A stretch of DNA of 16,101 bases. Origin: Actinobacteria bacterium 21-64-8. GTDB taxonomy: Bacteria; Actinomycetota; Acidimicrobiia; Acidimicrobiales; RAAP-2. Below the pieces are notes generated by a model. That model searched no databases, was not told the origin of the DNA, and worked only from the letters and a program-made list of their open reading frames with translations. Below, piece after piece: positions 6,259 through 13,122 of this stretch. How positions within the stretch are numbered: the first letter of the stretch is position 1; every line of letters starts with the position of its first letter. Position numbers and translations under genes: made by a program. The stretch lies in NCBI GenBank assembly GCA_002255315.1, contig NCBD01000017.1, positions 1 to 16,101 on the forward strand, written 5' to 3'.

Positions 6259-6426
6259 TGTCCCCGCAGCACAGACTGCTTCGACGTCACGCCGCTTTTC
6301 AGTGGCCCAAGTGACCAACTGACCGCACCGAGTGGTGGAACCTTTCGTTTCGCCTCGTCGCGTCCCTCCAGCCAGTGACTCATTCGTCGCGTGTGGCCGA
6401 AGGGACACGCGGGACAAGGAGAGAAC

Positions 6427-6852
6427 ATGCGAAGAATCATCGGCTCGGTTGTTGCCCTGTTCACGGGAGCCGGCATCACGGCGCCCACCGTCGCCGCGAC
6501 GAACCCCGTACCCCAAGTCGCCACGTCGAGTATCGTCGCTCGCGCCCACCCCCGCCTCGTGCACCGCGCACCACTGCTCGAGCACGTCGCAACTCGCGCG
6601 GGGGTGAGCATCGCCCAGTTGCGCGCCGAGTGGCAACACGTGGCGATCTGTGAAGTGAACGGTAACTGGTCCATGACCGGGCCCGTGTATTCGGGCATTG
6701 GCTTCTTGAACTCGACGTGGCTCGCGTACGGCGGGACACGTTTCGCCCAGAACGCCGGTCGCGCACCCCGTGACGCCCAGATTCTCATCGGAATGCGCGT
6801 CACGAAGGGTTGGGTGCCCGATCAACTGGGCTGTTCACCCACGGGCTGGTAG
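6427..6852 (+). CDS. Exported Rpf-like (resuscitation-promoting factor) muralytic protein
   Basis: Rpf domains are lysozyme/transglycosylase-like enzymes that cleave peptidoglycan glycan strands and can wake dormant actinobacteria. The frame is open from 6391, but ATG 6427 has AAGGAG (6416-6421) at 5 nt and begins a signal peptide (MRRIIGSVVALFTGAGITAP, cleavage probably near residue 24). The 141-residue protein ends with the Rpf core: W69-x-x-V-A-I-C75-E76-x-x-G-N-W81, then GIGFLNSTWLAYGG (90-103) and G-W129...C136. E76 is in the catalytic glutamate position, and C75/C136 match the family's disulfide. The only other region is a short linker; there is no LysM, G5 or DUF348 domain, so this is a minimal, probably freely secreted form. 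It precedes the aminotransferase gene by 140 bp but need not share its transcript. Confidence 0.85.
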   Translation: MRRIIGSVVALFTGAGITAPTVAATNPVPQVATSSIVARAHPRLVHRAPLLEHVATRAGVSIAQLRAEWQHVAICEVNGNWSMTGPVYSGIGFLNSTWLAYGGTRFAQNAGRAPRDAQILIGMRVTKGWVPDQLGCSPTGW

Positions 6853-6992
6853 CGAACTCTGCGGCGCGCCGGCGAACTTGAACTCGCGTCGGCGCGATGC
6901 ACCAAAACCCGGGCCGCCATCTATTAGAGTTGATCTTTCCCAATCTCGAGCACTGGCTCGCAACCGGGTACCCACCTGAGAGGAAACCGATA

Positions 6993-8237
6993 GTGAACGC
7001 TTTTGAAGAGCTCGAATCCAACGTGCGCTACTACTGCCGTCAGTGGCCCGCCGTCTTTTCCACCGCCCACGGCGCCACGATTACCGCCGAAGACGGTACC
7101 GAGTACCTCGACTTTTTCGCCGGTGCGGGAGCTCTTTCTTACGGTCATAACAATCCCCTGCTCGTCGAGGTCGCCATTGAGCACCTTCGCCAGGGCAAGA
7201 TCCTCCACAGCCTCGACACCAAGACCGTCGAAAAGCGCCGTTTTCTCGAAGCAATGGAACGCCTCGTCCTGGCGCCGCGTCACATGGACATGGTCATCCA
7301 AACGGTCGGACCCACCGGCGCCACCGCCGTCGAAGCCGCTCTCCAACTGGCCCAGCGCGTGACGGGTCACCGTGGTGTCGTGGGCTTTAGCGGCAGCTAC
7401 CACGGCATGAGTTATCGCGCGGCGTCAATCTCGGCTTCGATGGCGCCCCGCGCGCTCGTCGCTCACGTCGGCGAGTTCGTCGCGCTGCCCTACGTCGCGC
7501 AACTCACGGACCACGACCTGACCTTGCTCGACGCCGCCCTCGACGCGACCATCGACGGCCAGCGCGTCGGCGCCGTGATTATCGAAGCGACCCAGGGTGA
7601 AGGCGGCGCGCGCCCCTTCGACCCGCTCTACTTGCGCGCGCTTCGCGAGCGCTGCAGCGCGCGGGGCGTCCTCGTCATTGCCGACGAAGTCCAAGCGGGC
7701 GTCGGGCGCACCGGCTCCTTCTTCTCCTTTGAGGGTTCGGGACTCGACCCCGACATCGTGTGCCTGTCGAAGTCCATCAGTGGACTGGGCCTGCCGATGG
7801 CACTCAACTTGGTGCGCCGCCGTCTCGACGAGTGGACACCCGGTGAGTTCTCGGGCACCTTTCGCGGCAACAACCTCGCCTTTGCGACCTCGGCGGCGAT
7901 GCTCGAGCACTACTGGGCCGACGCCCAACTCGAAAAGAGCACCGACCGTCGCGGGGCGCTGGTGCACTCGAGCCTCGAAGCGATCGCCGCAGAGTACGGC
8001 CACGGAACCTTCCGCGTGCGCGGTAACGGACTCTTATGCGGGCTCGACGTCGCCGACACCGAACTCGCGTCGAACATCGCCGCGGCCGCCTTCGCGCGCC
8101 AGCTCATCGTCGAGACCTGCGGCGCCGGTGACACCACCGTCAAGCTCTTGCCCCCCATCGTGATTGACGACGACGTCCTCGTCGAGGGACTGACGCGCCT
8201 TCGCGACGCGGTCGCGAGCGTTCACCCCCGCCCTTGA
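6993..8237 (+). CDS. Diaminobutyrate-2-oxoglutarate aminotransferase (class III, EctB/Dat type)
   Basis: This PLP enzyme converts aspartate semialdehyde plus glutamate to L-2,4-diaminobutyrate. The frame opens at 6897, but I choose GTG 6993, preceded by GAGAGGA (6978-6984) at 8 nt, because the family starts at F-E-x-L-E-S-x-V-R-x-Y-C-R, exactly here. The 414-residue length fits. Diagnostic elements are DFFAGAGALSYGHNNP (40-55), GPTGATAVEAAL (106-117), the YHGM loop, D231 in IADEVQAGVGRTGSFF for the pyridine nitrogen, and K260 in LSKSISGLGLPMA for the Schiff base. EctB of ectoine synthesis and Dat of diaminopropane or siderophore synthesis share this sequence type. The overlapping decarboxylase gene and the absence of ectA/ectC favour the diaminopropane role. 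Confidence 0.9.
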   Translation: MNAFEELESNVRYYCRQWPAVFSTAHGATITAEDGTEYLDFFAGAGALSYGHNNPLLVEVAIEHLRQGKILHSLDTKTVEKRRFLEAMERLVLAPRHMDMVIQTVGPTGATAVEAALQLAQRVTGHRGVVGFSGSYHGMSYRAASISASMAPRALVAHVGEFVALPYVAQLTDHDLTLLDAALDATIDGQRVGAVIIEATQGEGGARPFDPLYLRALRERCSARGVLVIADEVQAGVGRTGSFFSFEGSGLDPDIVCLSKSISGLGLPMALNLVRRRLDEWTPGEFSGTFRGNNLAFATSAAMLEHYWADAQLEKSTDRRGALVHSSLEAIAAEYGHGTFRVRGNGLLCGLDVADTELASNIAAAAFARQLIVETCGAGDTTVKLLPPIVIDDDVLVEGLTRLRDAVASVHPRP

Positions 8238-9694
8238 ACGAAACGGGTAACTGGCGCGAGCAGTTCGTCGCGTTCGACGAGGACGGTCTCGTGCGCTTAA
8301 CGCGCGCCGCCGAACGCGTCGCGCGTACCCTCGGTGCGGGGACCTCGGGGCCACGTTCGGCGCGCTCGCCGGGCGAACTGCACGACCTCGTGGGCGCCCT
8401 CGAGATCTGTCCCTTCGAGGGCGTCGCCCTCGACGAGGTCGTCGCGGAACTCGGCGAGGTTGTGTGGGCCAACGGCGTCGTGCCGAGCGATCCCGCCTGC
8501 GTCGCCCACTTACACCCCCCGACGCTGTTGCCCGCCGTCGTGAGCGAACTCGCAATCGCGGCGACCAATCAATCCATGGACTCCTGGGACCAAGCGCCCG
8601 TGGCGACCGAGGTGGAGCTACGCCTCATGGCCTGGCTCGCCGAGCTCGTGGGTTTTCCCACGGGGGCGTCGGGCGTCATGACCTCGGGCGGTACCGCCTC
8701 GAACGGGCTCGCCCTCACGTTGGCGCGTTCGTGGGCGGCGAAACAGCTCGGCGTCGACGTGTTGCAGTCGGGCCTGCCCGCCGAGGCGACCAGGTGGCGA
8801 ATTCTCTGCTCGGATCAAGCACACTTTTCGATCCAGCGCGCCGCCGCGCAACTCGGACTCGGACGCGACGCGGTGGTGAGCGTCGCCACCGACGCCTCGG
8901 GCGCCCTCGACGTCGCGGCCCTCGACGTCGCGATGGGCGAACTCGAGCGCCAAGAACTCACCACCATCGCCATCGTGGCGACGGCGGGTACGACGGACCT
9001 CGGCGCGATCGATCCACTCGCCACCGTCGCCGAGCGCGCCCGCCGCGTGGGCGCGTGGTTCCACGTCGACGCGGCCGTCGCGGGCGCGTTTCTCCTCTCC
9101 CCGCGACTCGCGCCCAGGTTGACGGGCGCAGAGCTGGCCGACTCGGTGACCATTGACTTTCACAAACTCTGGTGGCAACCCTTTAACGCGAGCGCGCTCG
9201 TCGTCAGTGACGTTGAGCGCTTTGACCTCTTGCGCGTGCGCTCAAACTATCTAGACCGCGGCGACGAACTCGAGGGCGTCGTCAATCTGGTCGGACGATC
9301 ACTCGACACGTCGCGGCGCTTCGACGCCGCCAAAGTCGTCGCCTCCCTGCGTACGCTCGGGCGGCGCACGTTCGCCGAGATGCTGGAGTACCTGGTCGAC
9401 CTCGCGACGTACGCCGGCGAACGAGTCGCGCGAAACCCTCGACTCGAACTCGTGGCAACCCCTTCGGCGGTGACGTGCGTCTTTTACGCGCGCGACGCGA
9501 GCGACGACGAGGTGCGTGAAGTACAGCTGCGTCTCCTCGCTCGCGGTGAAGCGGTCCTCGGGCGCACCGTGATCGAGCATCGCGCGGCGCTCAAGTTCAC
9601 GCTCATGAATCCACTCATGACGAGCAGCGACGTCGAGCGTCTGATCGAGCTCGTGACGAACGAACTCGACACGCTGAGCGCCGAGCGTCCTTAA
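8234..9694 (+). CDS. L-2,4-diaminobutyrate decarboxylase (group II PLP decarboxylase)
   Basis: This 486-residue group II PLP decarboxylase would turn 2,4-diaminobutyrate into 1,3-diaminopropane. Core motifs are PVATEVELRLMAWLAELVGF (122-141), TSGGTASNGLAL (150-161), H197 in SDQAHFSIQRAAAQLG (stacks on PLP), HVDAAVAGAF (277-286) with D279, and the lysine motif TIDFHKLWWQPFNASALVV with K311. The W-W-Q-P after the lysine resembles diaminobutyrate decarboxylases (D-F-H-K-L-F-F-Q-P) more than glutamate or aromatic types. The TTG start at 8234 overlaps the upstream TGA by four bases (TTGA), and no Shine-Dalgarno is visible, so expression probably depends on translational coupling. A glutamate or tyrosine decarboxylase function is possible but less likely beside the aminotransferase. 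Confidence 0.87.
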   Translation: MNETGNWREQFVAFDEDGLVRLTRAAERVARTLGAGTSGPRSARSPGELHDLVGALEICPFEGVALDEVVAELGEVVWANGVVPSDPACVAHLHPPTLLPAVVSELAIAATNQSMDSWDQAPVATEVELRLMAWLAELVGFPTGASGVMTSGGTASNGLALTLARSWAAKQLGVDVLQSGLPAEATRWRILCSDQAHFSIQRAAAQLGLGRDAVVSVATDASGALDVAALDVAMGELERQELTTIAIVATAGTTDLGAIDPLATVAERARRVGAWFHVDAAVAGAFLLSPRLAPRLTGAELADSVTIDFHKLWWQPFNASALVVSDVERFDLLRVRSNYLDRGDELEGVVNLVGRSLDTSRRFDAAKVVASLRTLGRRTFAEMLEYLVDLATYAGERVARNPRLELVATPSAVTCVFYARDASDDEVREVQLRLLARGEAVLGRTVIEHRAALKFTLMNPLMTSSDVERLIELVTNELDTLSAERP

Positions 9695-9704
9695 GCGTCG
9701 CTCG

Positions 9705-10097
9705 CTAGGCGCGGTTGTGGCGAACGGCCGCGCGAACGAGCGCCTTTAAGGCGGTCGCGTTCACTCGGTCGCCCTCGCGAAAGTCGATGGCGCGGCGCAC
9801 CTTGCCCTCGAGACTCGAGTTGAACAGACCCGTCGGGTCCGCCAGGAATGCGCCCTTGGCGAAGGTCAACTTCACGACGCTCTTATAGACCTCACCCGTG
9901 CAGAGCAGTCCGTCGTGACTCCACACGGGCACGTTCCACTTCCACTCCTCGACGACCTGGGGGTCGGCCTGCTTGATAATGGCGCGTAGGCGCGCGAGCA
10001 TCGCCCCTCGCCAGTCGTCGTGGAGTCGAATTCGCTCATCGATCAGTTGCGCGGGGCTGAGCCCCTTCGTGGTCGGTGACTTATTCACGTACCGCAC
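9705..10097 (-). CDS. DUF1801 domain protein
   Basis: The 130-residue protein matches the DUF1801 (YdhG-like) fold. It has a helical start with D-D-W-R-G-x-x-L-x-x-L-R-x-x-I (residues 27-41), the P-x-x-x-E-x-W-K-W-N-x-P-x-W-x-x-x-G-L element (46-64), a K-x-x-V-K-L-T-F strand, then F-N-S-S-L-E-G-K-V-R-R-A-I-D. Its biochemical role is unknown; some relatives are annotated as iron chaperones by similarity to frataxin-like folds. The start is GTG 10097 or GTG 10088. A GGAGGGAG run at 10116-10123 is 18 nt from the first, too far for a usual ribosome site. It follows the 456-residue orphan by 27 nt on the same strand, so the two probably share an operon, and it is convergent with the decarboxylase, 10 nt apart. 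Confidence 0.8.
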   Translation of the reverse strand: MRYVNKSPTTKGLSPAQLIDERIRLHDDWRGAMLARLRAIIKQADPQVVEEWKWNVPVWSHDGLLCTGEVYKSVVKLTFAKGAFLADPTGLFNSSLEGKVRRAIDFREGDRVNATALKALVRAAVRHNRA

Positions 10098-10124
10098 CGT
10101 AGCGCGGGGCGACGGCTCCCTCCA

Positions 10125-11495
10125 TTAGTGGGGTTGATCGACGTGGTCGGCGCGAAAGGTAACGGCGTCACTGGTCGCGGGGTCAAAGAGATCGAGCAAG
10201 GTGGTAAAGGGCGCGCTCGACGTCTCGCCCTTCCAGAGTTCGATCACCATCTCACCGTGGTAGAGCATGGGCCAGCGCACGAAACGCCGCGAATCGGACG
10301 CGTCGTTGATGGCCTTCGAGCGCTCCACCGTGTCGCGCGCGACTTCGCACATCAAATCGGTCCCGCAGCCAAAGCCAAAGGGGTAGCGCTGGCGATCGGG
10401 TTCGATGGTCTCGACAATCGCGGGGTCCGCGGCGGTGATGCCCACGTGCGCGTGAAAACCCGCGCGCACGATCGGTACCTCGACCTCACCTTGAGGGTCA
10501 ACGCGCCACTCGCCCGTCGCGTCTCTACCGAGGCGCACCAGGGGCACGGCGCCGAGCAGCGCTAAGACTTCGGCCGCCTCGACCGAGGGTCCCTTCGGAC
10601 GCACGCCCACCGGCGCGAGCACCTGGACGCGATTCTCGACGCTGCCCCCGAGGGCCGTGACTTCGTCGCGGTGGAGTGCGCGCTTGTCGACGTCCCAACT
10701 CCCCGAGGCCGTTACCATCGTGGACTGGGTCAAGGGATCCACCGCGAAGAGCATGCCCTCGCTGAAACCCTTCAGTCCGAGGTAACGCTGGTAGAGCTGG
10801 GCCATGTGGGGTGAGACGTACTCCGAGATCTGCTGGGGCGGGGGCAACAGCCCGAGTTGGTGCATCCGGTGGCCCGCGCGCACGATGTCGTCGGGAATCG
10901 TCGTTTCACGCCAGGTCTCGGCGCTGAGGGCTCCTTCGACCACGTCGTAGCGACCACCCACCTCTTCGGCGCACGCGCTGGCGACGAGCCGGTCTCGCAA
11001 TCGATCGACGTGGTCGAGGGCTTCACTGGGGTGGCCCCCTTCGAGGGTGCAGTAGGTCAACTGCGCGGGCTCACTCGCCGAGACGAAGACGACTTTGGGT
11101 GAACCAATACGAGCCATCACGACGCGCGCGGTTGAAACCACCTCGGCGTGGGTCCAGGTGTCAAAGGACTCGCGCACGCCCACGAGCACGACCAGATTGT
11201 CGGGCCGACGCGCGAGGTGGTAGTCCCTCATCACGGTGAGCATGAGGGGCTGAGCGCGTTCGGGCATTCGTAGCGCGGGCGGTTCGTCGCCGTCGGGTAC
11301 GGCGGCGACGTCAATTAAGAGATCAATGTCGGCTTCGCTCGTCGTGACGATGGTGTGACCTTGGCGGCGAAAGGACTCGAGCAAGCGAGCTTGGATCTCG
11401 GCCAACGACGTGGGCACGCTGCGCTCACCCACGTAGGCGACTTTGAGCGGACGCCACCACGTACAAGTTCGTACGTCGTCAACTTGTGCGCTCAA
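10125..11495 (-). CDS. Unrecognised 456-residue cytosolic protein
   Basis: I do not recognise this family. It has no signal peptide or membrane segment. The N-terminal half alternates strands and helices in a Rossmann-like way (LKVAYVGERSVPTSLAEIQ at 17-35, LVVLVGVRES at 101-110, KVVFVSAS at 134-141). The middle (about 200-260) is helical and rich in H, Q, Y and M. The C-terminal third has motif-like clusters: RAGFHAHVGITAADP (344-358), YPFGFGCGTDLMCEV (371-385) with two cysteines, and RRFVRWPMLYHGEMVIELWK (403-422). The concentration of H, C, D and E there hints at an active or metal site. TTG 11495 has GAGG about 9 nt upstream; GTG at residue 22 is the alternative. It heads a likely two-gene operon with the DUF1801 gene and is divergent from the APH-like kinase. 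Confidence 0.85.
   Translation of the reverse strand: MSAQVDDVRTCTWWRPLKVAYVGERSVPTSLAEIQARLLESFRRQGHTIVTTSEADIDLLIDVAAVPDGDEPPALRMPERAQPLMLTVMRDYHLARRPDNLVVLVGVRESFDTWTHAEVVSTARVVMARIGSPKVVFVSASEPAQLTYCTLEGGHPSEALDHVDRLRDRLVASACAEEVGGRYDVVEGALSAETWRETTIPDDIVRAGHRMHQLGLLPPPQQISEYVSPHMAQLYQRYLGLKGFSEGMLFAVDPLTQSTMVTASGSWDVDKRALHRDEVTALGGSVENRVQVLAPVGVRPKGPSVEAAEVLALLGAVPLVRLGRDATGEWRVDPQGEVEVPIVRAGFHAHVGITAADPAIVETIEPDRQRYPFGFGCGTDLMCEVARDTVERSKAINDASDSRRFVRWPMLYHGEMVIELWKGETSSAPFTTLLDLFDPATSDAVTFRADHVDQPH
11463..11487. promoter_or_regulatory. Inverted repeat overlapping the 5' end of the orphan gene
   Basis: ACAAGTT (11463-11469) and AACTTGT (11481-11487) are perfect arms with an 11-bp centre; one further pair out matches after a single mismatch. 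It lies within codons 3-11 of the orphan, or in its leader if translation starts at the GTG of residue 22. The 11-bp centre is the same length as in the repeat at 1684-1710. Confidence 0.3.
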
Positions 11496-11523
11496 CGGAC
11501 ACCGCCTCGTCTAGTTCGTCACC

Positions 11524-11541
11524 TGGACCGCGCCGGGTCCA
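11524..11541. promoter_or_regulatory. Inverted repeat in the orphan/APH divergent spacer
   Basis: TGGACC (11524-11529) and GGTCCA (11536-11541) flank 6 bp, 29 nt upstream of the orphan's start codon on its own strand. The position suits an operator or a leader hairpin. The rest of the 261-bp spacer shows no gene and no clear promoter pair. Confidence 0.35.
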
Positions 11542-11756
11542 AGAATTGCAGAGAATTCGCCGAGAGTTGCCCCCCTCGATGGTCAAAAGCGTAGCGGCTT
11601 GGCGCGTGTCGGCGACGCCACGGGCCAACGTCGCGCGCTCACCGAAGAGGCGGTCAGGCTGATCGTCCGCGCGCATCGTCACGTTCGCGACCCGGCTTGT
11701 ACGAGGTCTCGCCCGAGCGAAGCACGACGAGGGTCCGGCCCCACCAGAATGGCCAC

Positions 11757-12554
11757 ATGATTTCTGGCCGCCCCACCTCCCCCGTCGAGGTACCCCGTGC
11801 GGTCGCGCGTCTACTCGCACGACGCGAGGCCGACGTCGTATGGCGCAACGAACTGGGCGGACTGACCTTTCGCGTCGAGGACGGGGCGGCGAGTTCCTTT
11901 CTCAAGTGGCAGCCCCACGGCACCTCGATTGACCTGTCGAGTGAGGTCCCTCGCTTGGGCTGGGCCGCGAACTTTGTCACCGTGCCCGAGGTACTCGACT
12001 TCGGCCGTGACGAGGTGGGCTCGTGGCTCGTGACGCGTGCGATTGACGGCGAGAACGCGGTCAACCAACGGTGGACGCGCGAACCGCGCACGGCCGCCGT
12101 GGCCATCGGTGAGGGCCTTCGCGCCTTGCACGATGCGCTCCCGGTCTCGTCGTGTCCCTTCCAATGGCGAGCCGCCGAGCGCGTACTCGCCGCGCGGCGA
12201 CGGGCGCACGGACTCGCGGGTCACGACGGCGTCGGGAGTCCAAATGTCGCGCCACCCTCTGACGCAGTGGCGCTGAGCGATCTGAGCGAGGTACCCAGCG
12301 AAGACCTCGTCGTCTGTCACGGCGACGCCTGCGCCCCCAATACCATCATTGGATCCAACGGCCACTGGCGAGCCCACGTGGACCTCGGACGCCTCGGCGT
12401 GGGCGACCGTTGGGCCGACCTCGCGATCGCGGCGTGGAGCACGGTGTGGAACTACGGCGAGGGCTTCGAATCGACGCTCTACGAGGCCTACGGCGTCGCG
12501 CCCGACACCCAGAAGATCCGCTACTACCGACTGCTCTGGAGCCTCGAGGGCTAA
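11757..12554 (+). CDS. APH(3')-like aminoglycoside phosphotransferase family protein
   Basis: This 265-residue kinase-fold protein matches the aminoglycoside phosphotransferase family. The invariant ATP-site lysine is probably K50 (SSFLKWQ), the Brenner motif C-H-G-D190-A-C-A-P-N195 carries the catalytic aspartate, and H-V-D209-L-G-R-L-G-V-G-D-R binds magnesium. The spacing D190/N195/D209 closely matches APH(3') enzymes (190/195/208 in APH(3')-IIIa), and the ending A-P-D-T-Q-K-I-R-Y-Y-R-L-L-W also follows that group. The frame opens upstream at 11697, but ATG 11757 gives the family length and lies 7 nt after CAGAAT, a possible leaderless -10. It could be an intrinsic aminoglycoside kinase or phosphorylate another small molecule; sequence alone does not prove resistance. 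Nothing nearby suggests a resistance island. Confidence 0.85.
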   Translation: MISGRPTSPVEVPRAVARLLARREADVVWRNELGGLTFRVEDGAASSFLKWQPHGTSIDLSSEVPRLGWAANFVTVPEVLDFGRDEVGSWLVTRAIDGENAVNQRWTREPRTAAVAIGEGLRALHDALPVSSCPFQWRAAERVLAARRRAHGLAGHDGVGSPNVAPPSDAVALSDLSEVPSEDLVVCHGDACAPNTIIGSNGHWRAHVDLGRLGVGDRWADLAIAAWSTVWNYGEGFESTLYEAYGVAPDTQKIRYYRLLWSLEG

Positions 12555-12684
12555 CGCACTCGAGCGAGCGTCAACGCCGCAGTCCACGACCGGGCGTTCT
12601 TACGTCCGCACTCGTGAGGTCACGCGCTCCTCGCCAGTGCGTAAGGTGGAGTGAACGACCAGTCCAGACTTCGCTGATGCCGTA

Positions 12685-12701
12685 CCGAACCTTTGGTTCG
12701 G
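12685..12701. repeat. Perfect 7-3-7 hairpin upstream of the coupled small genes
   Basis: CCGAACC (12685-12691) and GGTTCGG (12695-12701) enclose TTT. The stem ends 8 nt before AAGGAG of the 36-codon ORF, and 130 nt after the kinase gene stop. It may end the kinase transcript, act as an operator, or protect or gate the downstream ribosome site. No T-run follows. Confidence 0.5.
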
Positions 12702-12722
12702 GACTAGCTAAGGAGAAGTTCT

Positions 12723-12833
12723 GTGGGTACTCCCCGACTATGTACCGTGGTGCGCGCAACGTGCGTCGCGGGTTCAAGCGCCGAAGATCACCTCGTGCAC
12801 GTTGGTTACTCGACGCTAAGGAGCGCTGCATGA
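12723..12833 (+). CDS. Possible 36-residue ORF coupled to the DUF6131-type gene
   Basis: GTG 12723 is preceded by AAGGAG (12710-12715) at 7 nt, a strong ribosome site. The 36-codon frame (starting MGTPRLCTVVRATCVAG) ends in a TGA that overlaps the next gene's ATG as ATGA. A 9-bp block GCTAAGGAG occurs before both starts (12707-12715 and 12815-12823), exactly 108 nt apart. The peptide has no family I know and two cysteines, and looks only partly coding-like. It could be a leader peptide that controls the membrane protein by coupling, or an accidental frame after a duplicated ribosome site. Confidence 0.4.
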   Translation: MGTPRLCTVVRATCVAGSSAEDHLVHVGYSTLRSAA

Positions 12834-12985
12834 TTATTATCGGCGCGGTTCTTATGCTCATTGGCTTTTTGGCCTCCATTTCGATTCTCTGGACGCTCGG
12901 ACTCATTGTCTTGATCGTCGGCCTCGTGCTGATGGTGCTTGGCTCTTTGGGACACGCGGTCGGCGGACGGCGACACTACTTTTAA
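12830..12985 (+). CDS. DUF6131-type small two-helix membrane protein
   Basis: The 51-residue protein starts at ATG 12830 with AAGGAG (12818-12823) at 6 nt. Two hydrophobic helices (about 2-17 and 20-40) are separated by a short S-I-S turn, and it ends AVGGRRHYF. This layout and the G-G-R-R-H-Y/W-F/Y ending are typical of the small DUF6131 proteins widespread in actinobacteria, whose function is unknown. The first helix begins MIIIGAVLMLIGFL and the second contains ILWTLGLIVLIVGLVL, both in the expected pattern. Its start overlaps the stop of the 36-codon ORF, and its downstream neighbour is a strong hairpin at 13081. Confidence 0.8.
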   Translation: MIIIGAVLMLIGFLASISILWTLGLIVLIVGLVLMVLGSLGHAVGGRRHYF

Positions 12986-13080
12986 CTTTTAGGGTCGGCG
13001 GCTCACGGTCACCACCTCACACGAGTAACGCGCGAAGTACTGCGCCTCGTGCACCGAGCGCTCAAAAGCCAGTCTCGCTC

Positions 13081-13112
13081 ACGCACCCGTCAGCCTCGGC
13101 CGACGGGTGCGT
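13081..13112. terminator. 11-bp-stem hairpin, terminator-like
   Basis: ACGCACCCGTC (13081-13091) pairs perfectly with GACGGGTGCGT (13102-13112) around a 10-nt loop. It is the strongest intergenic hairpin in the window and lies 95 nt after the DUF6131-type gene. No U-tract follows, so it would be a GC-only terminator or a 3'-end stabiliser. Confidence 0.6.
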
Positions 13113-13122
13113 CCCGACGTCG

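Larger units (their letters stand above)
6015..6426. other. Hairpin-rich then AT-rich spacer before the Rpf-like gene
   Basis: This 412-bp stretch has no supported gene. Its first part carries two hairpins: TGGCGG (6046-6051) with CCGCCA (6065-6070), and GGCGC/GCGCC (6075-6087) with a 3-nt loop. These could end the CAP-like transcript. Its middle is the most AT-rich sequence around, including AAAAAA near 6165 and an inverted repeat TTCTTAT/ATAAGAA (6176-6197). I checked for the c-di-AMP (ydaO) riboswitch often found before actinobacterial rpf genes and do not recognise its conserved segments. Confidence 0.5.

Noticed and set aside
6015..6426. c-di-AMP (ydaO-type) riboswitch upstream of the Rpf-like gene
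   Set aside because: Such leaders are common before actinobacterial rpf genes, but the conserved segments I would expect are not seen here. A covariance-model search could overturn this.
6232..6825. Two long minus-strand frames across the Rpf-like gene
   Set aside because: They are opposite-strand shadows of the Rpf-like coding region; neither shows domains or a ribosome site.
7425..9178. Several long frames opposite or out of phase with the diaminopropane genes
   Set aside because: High-GC genes produce long antisense open frames; the plus-strand products carry complete PLP-enzyme motifs, and the shadows are Arg/Ala/Pro-rich without motifs.
6897..9694. Ectoine biosynthesis cluster
   Set aside because: The aminotransferase is EctB-like, but no ectA or ectC is present and the next gene is a PLP decarboxylase with K311 in a D-F-H-K-L-W-W-Q-P motif, which points to diaminopropane.
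12740..12800. tRNA-like TTCAA T-loop near 12775
   Set aside because: The flanking bases cannot form the 5-bp T-stem and no acceptor or anticodon arm is present.
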